A DNA stretch of 64,000 bases from Lumnitzera littorea (lineage: Eukaryota; Streptophyta; Magnoliopsida; Myrtales; Combretaceae): the NCBI GenBank assembly GCA_024138015.1, contig JAMXBB010000011.1, positions 84,172,452-84,236,451 on the forward strand. The letters run 5' to 3'. Shown here one piece after another: positions 33,392 to 44,999 of this stretch. The notes below the pieces were generated by a model that worked only from the letters and a program-made list of their open reading frames with translations, was not told where the DNA came from and ran no database searches. Every line of letters starts with the position of its first letter. Position 1 is the stretch's first letter. Both the position numbers and the translations under genes were made by a program.

Positions 33392-36311
33392 TGTAAGCCC
33401 TAAATATACGCTAAGTAATCATAGGATTGAACTTAATATACAAAGTTTAAAGCAATTGATTAAATGATCTGATTAAGCTTAAATTATAAATTAAAGATAG
33501 AAATATTGGTAAAAGTAATCCTGTAAATTTATATTTAAGAAAATAAGTAATAAAATAAGAAAATATAAAATTTTCAAATTTTAAGTATATTACTTGTTAT
33601 TTATCGAAAGTGCGTAAAATACATTTCGATAACTAATAAATCGCTAGAAATAGATTATATGTATACTAAAAATCATAGAAAGACCTAAATAATATTTAGA
33701 AGTATTTACTTATACCCCACATGTATTTACTTATAGGTAAAAATACACAAAATTACCTAAATTACCCAAAATTAACTAAAAATTTGCTAAATAATTAAAA
33801 AAATTATAAAAATATAAAATAAAAATTAGAAAGGTTGAGAACAATTCAAAATTTGGTCGTGGCAAGTCAAGAATCAAGAAACAAAATTTGGCCAATTAAA
33901 ATCAAGCAATAAAAAAGGCAAATAAGAAAAAATATAGGCTTTGTCCTGTCTAAATTAATGCACTATAATTGCTTTAAGGCCCTATAAATAACCAAAAAAA
34001 TTCAAAAGAATCTTTAGATAGTTAGAATATTAGGAAAATTGGAGAAAAATTATGGTTTTAGAATTTTTTTCTCAAATCTGTGCAGTTAAAGCAAGTAGGC
34101 CAAACCCACACATCAACATCACCATCACTTGGGACCGAACCACCACCACCACCCCACTCCAAATCCAGCATCTAGATCGACCGACCACCCCTAAGCCGTC
34201 GCTGGTGGCCAGAAACCCAAGAGTTAAGTGAGTCTAACTTTTCAACCGATTTTGCAAAATTTCTTAAAATTATTAATTTTGCCCAAAAAATTATGAAATT
34301 TTTTATTGTGATGTTTTATTATATGTAGATTTAGGGAAAAATGGTGATTAAGTTTACTCATGTCTGTACATTTAGGGTTCTTAAGAAATTGGACAAAACT
34401 GAGCATATTTAGAATTAGAAATAAATAAGCTTAGAAGTGTAGTTTGGAGCTCAATTTTTTTTTTTTATAGAATACTTAAGTGATATAGAACAGTATTATG
34501 AAGCTATTTTTCTAAATATAATTTTCGAAAATTTTAAATAATTTTTTAGCCATAAAATGATGAGAAAAATAAGTAATTTTGGCTTAATTAAGTGATTAAA
34601 TTATTAATTACCGATTTAAAAGATAATTAGATGTTTAAGAGTGTTAATCTCTGATATGGAAACATAATCCTAACATTTGGAGTATTAATTGCAATTAATA
34701 TGAGAATTATGTAGTAATTGTGAGTAATTTAACAATATGTGAAATTAGAATTTTAATAAATATCAAATAATATGTTAAATTGGATAATATAATAATAATA
34801 TCAATACATATTAAATCTAGTACAAAAATTAATTCTAGATAATTGGATCAAAATTGTAAAATTCTCTCACATCAGGAGTAACCCCGATACACTAATTAAG
34901 ATTAGAATATACCGAGCAGGTTAGAATACTGAATTAAAACTTAGTATAATATTAGGATACTTGAGCTTAATGTGATTACTTTCACATTTAGGTTCGAAGT
35001 GTATTTTAGGATCACTCGTAGTCAAAATCGAATTAAAACCTAAACTAGAATCGGATTTAGAACCAAACCCTGAACTAACATAAGAAGAATCGTTAGTAAA
35101 TGATAGGTATATAAAGAGAATTGAGTTAAATCCTAACTTAAAATATGTATCATCTAAGTATAAGTACTAAAAAGAGCGTATTCATATTATAGGGCACACG
35201 GAGATGAGTTAACTTGCGACAAGTGGTTGAGCGACTTAGGATTCTAAGTAAGTTGGGTTTAATGCTTCATTGTCTTTTAGTGTACTCGGACACTTAGGTT
35301 TGTGTATGATTGTAATTGTAAGTAGTCTTATGCATCTTCTTATATATTTGATTTCATGTTAAAATCTGTGTTATGTTTGATGACTATTGTAATAAGAGTG
35401 GTATGGAATTGTCTAATCACCTTAAACCAAATATAATCTTAATTGACCTAAATACCCCTAAAAAGACATGCATTGCAACCCTGTAGGGGATCATTAAGAT
35501 TCTCCAACCAAACACCAATACCTTCGAAAAAGATAACGCTAGATAGCAAATTAGTCTTTTCCTCATCCTTAGCTAAACTAAGTGACAGGAGAGGAGGCCG
35601 TGGTGAGGATGAGAGCATTGGTTCGAAGGATAGTCTTAAAAGGAGCAGTGACTCTATTGCATAAACCTGGGTTTGGTTGTAAGCTATTGCATAACATGAA
35701 AACTCCTTAAACCAAATTAGAGCAGGTGAAATTACTCTAATTTCACAACAGACTAGATTACGTTGTGTGATGGTACTTGTTTGTTGCATTTCGTGAAAAT
35801 AATAGCTTGATAACCTTGACTGTACTTATATACATTTATGAATCTCCAATTCAACTTACTATGCTGCAGTTACTTATACCCGCATAGATTTTTTTACAGG
35901 TCCTAACTTTTGATTTGTGATGCCATGATACAATTACCTACTGGTTAGATTTCTTTTGAAGCTATGGGGAGTAAGGATCCATTAGGAAAAGATCAAGTCT
36001 TATTTAAAGTCTTGCTAGGATCCTCAAGATAAAGAACCGATATATGATATGTACATTAGCTAACTACTGTATTATATAGGATCTCCTGGGAATCCTACAA
36101 TAATGTGAATGTAATTATATATATTGACTTAAGGTTTTAATTGTTGCTGCAAATTTTAGTTAAAATCTTAGTCAAACTATTTACTTCAAAGCAAGGAGTC
36201 ATTGACGCCTTGTGTAGATCGTATCTATGATAGGCATTGTGAGGTCAGTTCCTGTTATAGGTTTGTTTACATGGCGGGACTATTGCAACTCTGCGACTTT
36301 GGGGCGTAACA
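33392..36311 (+). mobile_element. Insert G: long solo LTR in element F gag
   Basis: CCCAG is duplicated at 33387-33391 and 36312-36316. The insert (2920 bp) starts TGTAAGCCC and ends GGGGCGTAACA. These near-palindromic termini suggest a Del/Tekay-type chromovirus LTR. No coding domain was found. Around 35395-35800 opposite-facing phrases (CTCCAACCAAACACC and GGGTTTGGTTGTAAGC) hint at a small MITE nested inside, which I could not delimit. Confidence 0.75.
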
Positions 36312-36316
36312 CCCAG

Positions 36317-36704
36317 GCCATGAGAAGGCGAGAAGGATACTAAGAGATCGATATGTAGCCTGAAATGAAGAGAATACTCATAAATGGATTTGTCTCGAAA
36401 ACTTATCTGCAAGACACTTTTATTCGGCTTCAGGAGCTAAGATAAGGAGGCAGAACTATTGATGAGTATGTTCAAGAGTTCCTAATGCTTATGATTCGCT
36501 GTGAAATAGAGGAACTCTTAGCGCAAACCGTCTCGAGATTCCTTATGGGATTAACAATTTGCCATGTTAGATGAGATAATAGGAATAGCTTAGCGAGTGG
36601 AAAGATGGAGAAGAAGCCGAATGCCGATAAGGATGCAGACTAATTGACATGTTCAGTCAAGCCAACTTGTACGAGGAAACTACCGAGGACAGCTGAATGC
36701 CGAT
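36317..36704 (+). pseudogene. Element F gag, middle part
   Basis: After insert G the gag continues with frames around RRILRDRYVA and, after breaks, STVDEYVQEFLMLMIRCEIE-type wording at 36450-36510 and RFLMGLT...VR.EI near 36540-36580. Short and frame-shifted. Confidence 0.6.
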
Positions 36705-38107
36705 TGATAAAGGCATATTTTTCTTGTTTTAAAGTGCACATTAAGATAGAATCATAATTGATTTTATAGAAATCATTAAGAAATGGTACTTAATTATTTT
36801 CATTTGAACATTTCAGGAATTAGAAGATTCAAGAGTGGAATTATGGATGATTTAGAGGAATTTTACACAAATAAACTAAGTCCAAATCAACATGCATAAG
36901 TTGGAATTGAAGGCAGCCGACCTTCAATGAACACCGGCGGCCCTTAATGGTTATGCCGCTGGCCTTCATGAAAAAAAGAGAGTCACACGAGTCAATCCTA
37001 ATTTTTCTTATAAATAGCTTATATTTCACCATTTAGAAAAAAGGTTTCCTTTAGAGACTAGAGAACACACTTTCCTTAGACTTAGAGAGTCGTAAGTTTT
37101 TAGTTAGTTCTTGAAGAATTCTTTAGAAGAATTGCTTAGATCGTTGAGAAGCATTTGCTTTTGCTATGGAGTCCAAGTTGAAGTTGAGATTAAAGATTAT
37201 CTTTTCTAATACAAAATTGGGGACATCTATTTCAATTATTCTTATGCAATTTTGTGAATTACTTATGCTTTTAATTATGAATTTCTTTGCAATTTCAATC
37301 AGTATTTGTGTTTTTGTTTCCAAATCCATAGTTGGTTAAATTTATTTGTGGAAATTGATGAAACCCTAGATAGCTACAATGATGATTATGTTCATGTTAT
37401 AAGATTAAGAGATATATGGATGATTCATGATTACAATTTCTATTATTTCAATTATAGTTGTTTAATTGATTATAATTGTTAGAAACCCTAATGATACGGG
37501 AGTTAATATAGGGTTTGCCATAAATTCTTAGTTGATTTGATTAATCAATGTAGAAGTTGAGCTAATTGAATTAATTAGAAATTATTTAGAAATTAATGTG
37601 ATGTTTGGCGATTGATTATTCATTAAGACATTAGGGATAATTGATTTAAGACATTAAACAATCATAGTATCGAAAGATATATAATTATAATTTAGAGTCT
37701 ACTGTTAATTAGAAGATGCGGGAGCTGACTAATTAATTAGGAGTTTAAATTCTTAGGTTTTAAGGTATAATAATTTCACTTGAATAACCATATAGTTATT
37801 GATCTATATAACAAAATAACAATTTAATTGGCATAACTAGGGTGGATTCTGTTTTCCCACGATTCTTAATTAATTGCTTAATTTTAGATTTTTCATAGTT
37901 ATTTTCTTTTCAATAGTTTTAGAGTAATTAGTAGATTAATTAATTTAATTTTGATTGCCTGAATATTGATAAGAACTAGTATAGGATTAATAATTTTTTA
38001 GTTCTCGAAGGATCGATAACCTTACTTTCTCTATATTACTTGATTTAGGTCTAATATACTTACTGGAGTATTCGCGATTTATTTATATATATATTTTAAG
38101 CGAGTCA
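36705..38107 (+). mobile_element. Insert H: solo LTR in element F gag
   Basis: CCGAT (36700-36704) and CCGAC (38108-38112) flank a 1403 bp AT-rich insert that starts TGATAAAGG and ends GCGAGTCA. It has no coding domain. Phrases such as GGATCGATAACC and GAAACCCTAGAT recall Athila/Tat-type LTRs; that assignment is a guess. Confidence 0.65.
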
Positions 38108-38112
38108 CCGAC

Positions 38113-38880
38113 TCAATCAAATGAGGGGATGTCAAGACTGACCAAAAGGGTCGAACAAAAGGTGACATGCCAACCCAAAGTTATGAGAAAGGGCAAGGAT
38201 TTAGTAGGAAGATGAGCCAGATTAAGTGCTTCAAATGGCAAGGGTTTGGACATATAGCTGCTCAGTACCCAAACCGAAGAACTATGGTCATCAAGGGAGA
38301 CATTCCAAAACTGGAAGTAGAAAGTACTGATGAGGAACCTGAAGAAGAGGAAAGCATTGTCGAGAAAGAAGCTACTAAGGAGAATGAATTGATCGAGGAG
38401 GATATGTTTGCTGAAGACTTAGAGTAGTTGATCATGGTTATTCGACATGCATTGAACTTGGAAGCCTCAAGCGAGGAGGAGCAAAGGGAAAACTTCTTTC
38501 ATATCACCTATAGGGTGAATGATTAGGTAAGCAAGCTAATTGTGGATAGCGGAAGTTGCACCAATATGGCATTAACCAATCCAATCACAAGGTTTAAATT
38601 GCCGACTATTGCATACCCTAGGCCGTATAAGTTACATTAGCTAAGTGAGAAAGGAGCACTACATGTCACTCAGCAAGTACTATTGCTAATCACTATTGGA
38701 AATTACTCAAACGAGATTCTCTGCAACGTGCTGCCTATGTATACTTTATAGATATTGCTTGGCTGACCATGGCTATTTGATAGACGAGTTATCCATGACA
38801 GATACATGAACACGTATGTGTTCGAGAAGGATGGTAAGAAGATTACGCTAAACCTAATGCCACCAAATGAAGTTAACAAA
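38113..38880 (+). pseudogene. Element F zinc knuckle and protease
   Basis: The frame 38167-38427 contains IKCFKWQGFGHIAAQYPNRR: the CCHC knuckle with its second and fourth Cys changed to Trp and Tyr. An acidic linker follows (VESTDEEPEEEESIVEK). Then LIVDSGSCTNMAL near 38540-38575 keeps the Asp of the protease site (read Asp-Ser-Gly), followed by SNEILCNVLPMYTL and the RVIHDRYMNTYVF block to about 38825. Confidence 0.75.
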
Positions 38881-38929
38881 CTGTAAACAAAACTTGCTCA
38901 TAAATTAAAGAAAACCTTAATGATGAGTA

Positions 38930-39800
38930 AAACCAAGCTCTGAGAGGCCATTAAAACTAACGTACCAACCTTCATGTTGGTCAGGCGTCTATTAGAATTA
39001 AAAGAGCAAGGTGAACTACCCCCAGAGGTAAGAGAGTTGCTTGATGAATATGCCGATCTGTTTCCAAAACAATTGCCGAAAGGATTCATTATGCAAAGGA
39101 ATAGAACATTGCATTGACTTGATACCCGGCGACATACTGCTGAATAAGGTAGTCTATCAAATAAGTCCCGAATAGGCTACTGAGCTCCTACGACAAGTTA
39201 ATGAGCTGTTGGAAAGAGAATATGTTAGGGAAAATCTCAACCCTTGTGCTATTCTGGCGCTCCTAATGCCAAAAAAGAATGGAACCTAGTGGATGTGTGT
39301 TGACAACTGAGCCATAAATAAGATAACGATCAACTATAGGTATCCTATTCATAAGTTAGAAGATATGTTAGACAAGTTGAATGGATCCAAGATCTTCAGC
39401 AAAATTGATTTAAAATCTAGTTACCATCAAATTCACATGAGGCCAGCAAATGAATGGAAAACTACATTCAAAACTCAACATGAACTCTACAAGTGGATGG
39501 TACTACCCTTTGGCTTATCGAATTCCCTGAGCACTTTCATGAGACCGAGAAATCACATATTGAGAAATATGATAGAGAAGTATGTCGTGGTGTACTTTAA
39601 CAACATACTGGTGTATAGTGCCAATATACCGAGTCACTGTAAACATCTCCATGCCATGTTGAATGTACTCCTTGCCGAGAGATTATTCAATAATCTTAAC
39701 AAATGTTGCTTTTCTAGGAGGAAGTGGTATGCTTAGGTTATGTAGTGAATGGAGGAGGCTTACGAGTAGATGATGAGAAAATTCGAGCCATTATCTAGTG
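38930..39800 (+). pseudogene. Element F reverse transcriptase
   Basis: Blocks: ELKEQGELPPEVRELLDEYA, DLFPKQLPKG, HCIDLIPG, LLEREYVRENLNPCAI, the 39365-39736 open frame MLDKLNGSKIFSKIDLKSSY, HQIHMRPANEWKTTFKT and MVLPFGLSNS. The catalytic motif reads YFNNILVYS, where YFDD is required, so both aspartates are Asn. This is an inactive RT. Homologous to element B's RT. Confidence 0.85.
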
Positions 39801-40395
39801 GCCAACTGCAACTACTTGTGCCAAGGTGAGAAGTTTCCATAGATTGGCTTTTTTCTACAGAAGATTCATCAGGAATTTCAGTACCCTCACCACTTCCCTT
39901 ATTGAGTTGACAAAGAAGAACATCGACTTCAGATGGGGAGAAAAGGAGGAGAGAAGTTTTGCCGAGACAAAGGAAAAGTTGACCTCCGCCCTGGTACTAG
40001 TTCTACCTAACTTTAAGAAAATATCTAAGCTAGAATGTAACGCGTTGGGCATTAGAATAGGGGCTATCCTAATGTAAGAAGGCCAGCTAATTGCCTACCA
40101 CAATGAGAAGCTCAGGGGGCTTTAACTAAATTATTTTATGTATGACAAAGAACTCTTGGCGCTGATTCGAGCTCTACAAGTATGGAAACATTATCTACTG
40201 TTGAGAGAATTTGTTATCTATACTGACCATGAGTCCTTGAGACACCTCTGAAGTGAAACAAAGTTGTTAAGGCAATAGGTAAGATGGTAAGATGGGTCGA
40301 ATTCCTTGAAGGATTCAATTTTGTGATAAAATACAAACAGGGAAAGAGCAACGTAGTTACAGATGCTCTTTTAAGAAGACATGTACTTTAACTAA
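39801..40395 (+). pseudogene. Element F RNase H
   Basis: RSFHRLAFFYRRFIRNFSTL, IELTKKNIDFRWGEKEERSF, LPNFKKISKLECNALGIRIG, then MYDKELLALIRALQVWKHYL near 40140-40200, YTDHESLRH and IKYKQGKSNVVTDAL near 40340. The DG / DKE / TDHE / DAL order is that of Ty3/gypsy RNase H. The first Asp (ECDA) reads ECNA. Confidence 0.82.
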
Positions 40396-40420
40396 ACTGC
40401 AGACCAAACTATTTAGGTTT

Positions 40421-41669
40421 GTGAGTATCAAAGAGCAATATTCTGAGGATCCACACTTTAGGCTCATACTTGCGCATTGTACCGATGGAAGGACAGTGGA
40501 TAAGTATCTTATAGAAGAGGGATACTTGTTCGGAGGGGGGAAACTGTGCGTGCTGAGCTATTCACTTCGAGAACTACTGATCAAGGAAGCCCACAGTAGA
40601 GAATTGTCTGAACACTTTGAGGAGAGATGGACCTATGAGCTATTGAATGGTCGTTTCTACTGGCCTAGAATGAGGCGAGATGTGCACTAAGTTGTTGAAG
40701 GCTGTGGCGTGTATAAGAGGCCTAAATGTCGAGCTGAGCAAGGAAAAGCTATGCCATTTCCTATTCAAACGAAACCTTGGACTAAGTTGAGCACAGACTT
40801 TGTTCTCGAACTACCCTATACTGCCTAAGACAAAGATTCTATAATGGTCGTCGTAGATAGGTTTAGTAAGATGGCGCACTCTCTAAGACTAATGATGCTT
40901 CAACTATTACTTCTGCTATTACTTCTCTTTTCTTGCTGGAGATTGTACAATTATATGGTGTGCCAAGAAGTGTAGTTTCCAATAGAAATCCCAAGTTTTT
41001 TAGCCATTTCTAGAAGACCTTGTAGTGTCAAATGGGGACCAAACTACCATTCAGTACTTCCTATCACCCTCAAACTGACGGCTAAATAGAAGTAGTTAAT
41101 CGCACTTTGGGATCATTATTCCAAGCTGCAGTGGGTAAGAACTTAGCTTATTAGGATGTCTACTTACTAGTAGTCGAATTTTCTTACAATAGAACAGTAC
41201 ATGACACCACTAAGCAGACCCCCTTTAAAGTTATTTATGGTTTTAATCCCGAGTTGCTCCTCGATTACACCTTTGTACCTGTATCTGAGCAAGAAGACCC
41301 TAAAGCGAGAGCTCAAGCACAATCCCTTCAACACATCTACAACAAAATCACTCTACAGATCAACCAAGTAGCTAGAAAAATGCCAAAGAAGGCCAAGGGT
41401 GGGACAACTAAACAATTCCAACCATGAAACTTAGTGTAGCTACACCTCAGTAAAGAAAGGTTTCCAAGTAAGATGAGGAACAAGCTATCTACTAAAACTA
41501 AAGGACCTTTTAAAATCTTTTAGAAGATCAATGACAATGTCTACAGGTTGGAGCTGCCCGAGGATTATAGGGTTTCTGACACCTTCAATATTGCCAACCT
41601 CAATCCATATCACCCTAACGAAGAACTAATCAAAGACCATTCGGATTTAATCCCAAATCTAAATCAACT
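40421..41669 (+). pseudogene. Element F integrase
   Basis: Open 40421-40690: MSIKEQYSEDPHFRLILAHC then REL..HFEERWTYELLNGRFY and WPRMRRDVH. Then C.VYKRPKCRAEQGKAMPF, DFVLELPYTA, VVVDRFSKMAH and YHPQTDG at 41064. The C-terminus at 41548-41668 is MELPEDYRVSDTFNIANLNP, with no clear chromodomain. Stops and frame shifts occur throughout. Confidence 0.82.
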
Positions 41670-41678
41670 GGGAGGGAA
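41670..41678 (+). other. Element F polypurine tract
   Basis: GGGAGGGAA immediately before the 3' LTR start TGATAGGAG. Confidence 0.8.
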
Positions 41679-42557
41679 TGATAGGAGTCAAGCTACCAAG
41701 CCTTTAACCTGCAGCCGAGCTCAAAGGCTAGAGGGGTTGGCAAGACGAATCCTCCTACTCCAGTTGACTCCTACTGAAGTCGAGTATCTCTTTGACTAGT
41801 CACTTTACATGCCAAGCCATTCGACTGCCTATCTCTTAGAGATTGTGTACCAAATTGGCAAAGCTAAGACATCTGCTAGACCACGCTCACTTGATCATGT
41901 CCGAACCTACCACTTTCCTATCATCACTCTTGCTAAGAGGTCGAGAGAGGAACTATGGGCTAATCCTCCATCACACCTACTTGAACTATCAATATGACCA
42001 TACTCTTTTGTCGTCATCGTCTAATGGTACCACCAATATAACTCTGCTACGTATACAGGACCACATGAATAATTCACTACACTAATCATTGTTTTTATTG
42101 AATACTTACTTTTACCCTTTTGTATTTTTATACATTACTGCTTTGGGGCAATACCCCTTTTTATTTTTTTCCTTTTAGACAAGTTGCCCTAAAATTCTTG
42201 AGTATAAATACCCATTGTACTTATAGCCACATTAATTTATCATTAGTACATAATGAATATTCTCCCTTGCGTAAAAAGTGTCTTATTTATTCTCCTTTCA
42301 CTCTTATCCTAACCCTTAAATAAGGCTAGGTGGCAAGTAACCTTACCAGACCAACTCGTGCATTATATCGAGCTATGTCGTGAGTCTTTAGAAGTTTTAC
42401 TGGTGCATCACATCCTTTGGAGCTGTTCATAGCTTTGCTTACTTTCATTTCATTTTTTGTTCTTCCGCACATTTCCCAATCACTCTTTCAAGCTTTCGAC
42501 AAACTTAGACTCATCCCTATGACCGACCTTGTTTGCTCTTAGATGCAATTCGCATCA
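41679..42557 (+). repeat. Element F 3' LTR
   Basis: 879 bp; TGATAGGAGTC to ATTCGCATCA with intact TG...CA ends. TATA-like TATAAATA at 42203-42210. By eye a little over one in ten bases differ from the 5' LTR. Confidence 0.88.
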
Positions 42558-42599
42558 ATACCTAAGGGTGCAAGACAACTCTTTCTAAGGAATTCAACA

Positions 42600-42935
42600 A
42601 AAAAATTTCATTTACCTTTTGTAATTTTTCATTCAATCTTTTGAACTTTTCAATTTTAGTTATCTATTTTCCATTGTTATTATTTTTCATTAGTGTTACT
42701 TTTCTATTAAAGTTATTCACTTTTTGACCTTTCTATTCATGTACACATATGTAATATATATGACGTAAAAGTGTTATGTGTATTATGCATTTCATGTGAT
42801 CGGATAAGAATTAATGTTAATTGTATATGATGCTCAATAATGAAGATGACACTATAGAGGAAGATCAAAGATGCAAAATATATATATATATATATGCATT
42901 CTCAGAAAGCCTATGTATTAATGCAAAAGATGGTG
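42600..42935 (+). repeat. Second copy of dispersed repeat X
   Basis: Same orientation and landmark order as 3410-3645 joined to 31645-31740. It contains an AT microsatellite expansion (42878-42893) inside the GCAAAATA(TA)nTGCATTCTCA phrase. It lies 35 bp after element F. Confidence 0.55.
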
Positions 42936-44999
42936 GACGTCAATAAATATTACGTAGCATGAATAAATATGAGACTATAGGGAAAGTGATACTCAATCCA
43001 AGTTGCAATGAGTGTAGAAAGATTGTATGCGTAATATTAAGGGTTAAAAAATATTAAGGACATACCTAGAATCTTAAGCAAGTAAAAGATGGTCAAAAGC
43101 CCATGAATGAGGAATATTAATAGGAATCAATGGGAGATATTGGTTAATAATTGTAATCACCATATGATCAGGTATATTTATATGAGATGGAGGTTAATAA
43201 ACACCATTTGATCATTAGTAGAAGAGATTAATTACACTTATGAAGGATATAGTAGTGATTATGTAGAAAAGAAGTTTAGCATATAGAAACCTTACGAGAA
43301 CCTAAACAATACACATGAGCCTAGTTAGATGGGTTGAAACTGGGTATCATAACAAATTCTATTCCGAACGCATCAATTTAAAACACTTTAGGTTATCCTA
43401 AGTATGACATAATTATCTAGATCTTATTAGTAGTCTAAATAATTGACCTTTATAACATTGGGCATAACCTATTAATATATCATGTAATATTTACCCTTTT
43501 AGGGAGTTCCTATCTTTTTGTAACAATTGCAAAGGTGTAATCAATTATGATGTGCCTAAGTGTCATCCATAATGGCAAACAAGTTCTTATAAAAAAATGT
43601 TAAATACAATCGTTAATAAATATTCTTGATAAGAGCTTTTAGATATGGATTCCTTAGACTCATACTAACCTCTCTAGGCTTTGAACCAACCTGTTCAAAT
43701 CGAAGATCAGAGTGATCTCATCATGATCGACCTATATGAGGTATCATTAGATAATGACCAGACATTATCAAACTCCCAATCTCACCTTAGGTTAGACATA
43801 ACAGACACATATTTATGGATAATGCTCCAAACTTGGTCAACAACAATCCTTATATATTAAGGAAACGACGGTTAACACAACCCCTACTCTTTAAGCTTAG
43901 TGGATGTTACAACATGTAAGACATGCCCCTACATTCTTGTCAGGTTTTCCCTATAAATAGATGAAGCTCCCTAACGGTGAAGCACCTAGACTTCCTTACA
44001 TACTCTAAGCATTGAAACTTTCTTATTCTCTTACAACTACTTTCCTACATTTACTAACTTAAACATTAAAGTGACCACGCTGAATAATGTTCTACTATTC
44101 TTTACTGTGTTCTCTTTTGCAAGCCCACCCAAAACTCTTCCATTACCCAATCCAATTTATCTCTATCAATAAGACTTGTAGACTATAGATATGGTGGATG
44201 AATTCTTTCTAATCTTTCTTTAAAGGTTAAGAATTCAAATACAAAAATTAAAATATGAAAGATATAAGTAGAAATATAGTAACCAATAGAGGACCAAACT
44301 ATGATATAATAGGTTTTATTGTATCCAATGCCTTAAAGAATTATAAACGAAATGCTAACTAAGGATAGATTGTAAAAACTCCCATTATCTCTACTCTATA
44401 GTAAAAAATAAGCACTTATATCCCAAATGTTTTAAAACATGCATTAAGATTCCCAATTGATCTTATTGCCCTTCTATACATAATAAAAATAATAAAAGAA
44501 ATAAATAATCATTAAAATCACAAAAACAATTTAAAAAGAATTGAAACCTTAAGGCAACTAAAGAGGCACCCCATATACAGTAGACTAACCCACATATAAT
44601 AGTCAACAACCACCACCTAGAGAAGATTGTGTAACCCTTCTCAAATGGTGGTAACTATACTATAATTTATGAACCATCGGATTAATATGATTTATCTTAA
44701 TAGTTAAGCCATGTAAACCATTAATAGTGATAAATAATGCAATTGACCTAAGGTAATGAGTTGCCAGCGACCACTGTTAATCATCTAATAAATTTTAAAA
44801 AAGAAATCAAATTAAAGTGTTAGGTTCTATATTTCAATTACAACTTAGCTAAAAGATGCACAAAACTCAATCTCTCTCTTCCTTTTCTAATTGTCATGGA
44901 ATTTGACTCACTATGTCATAACAAGTGGCATAAACACCCCATGGCCCAAAAAGGTAACCACCGTATAGGATGGATTGCACAACCGTCCCAAAGTTATGG
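42936..44999. other. Noncoding, possible decayed LTR
   Basis: No gene was recognised. Around 43660-44060 the composition, a CTATAAATAG TATA-like site at about 43951 and downstream C/T-rich leader-like sequence resemble a plus-strand LTR promoter region. I found no matching second copy or target duplication. 44160-44880 is AT-rich without features. Confidence 0.4.

Larger units (their letters stand above)
31788..42557 (+). mobile_element. Element F: Ty3/gypsy LTR retrotransposon split by two solo LTRs
   Basis: LTRs 31788-32659 and 41679-42557. Target sites AAACC and ATACC match at four of five bases. A tRNA-Met-type primer site follows the 5' LTR, and a purine tract GGGAGGGAA precedes the 3' LTR. 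The plus strand carries gag, protease, RT, RNase H and integrase with many stops. Insertions G and H lie in gag; without them F is about 6.4 kb. It is similar in organisation and RT sequence to element B. Confidence 0.9.

Noticed and set aside
35448..35789. 113-codon minus-strand open frame
   Set aside because: Lies inside noncoding solo LTR G and shows no domain.
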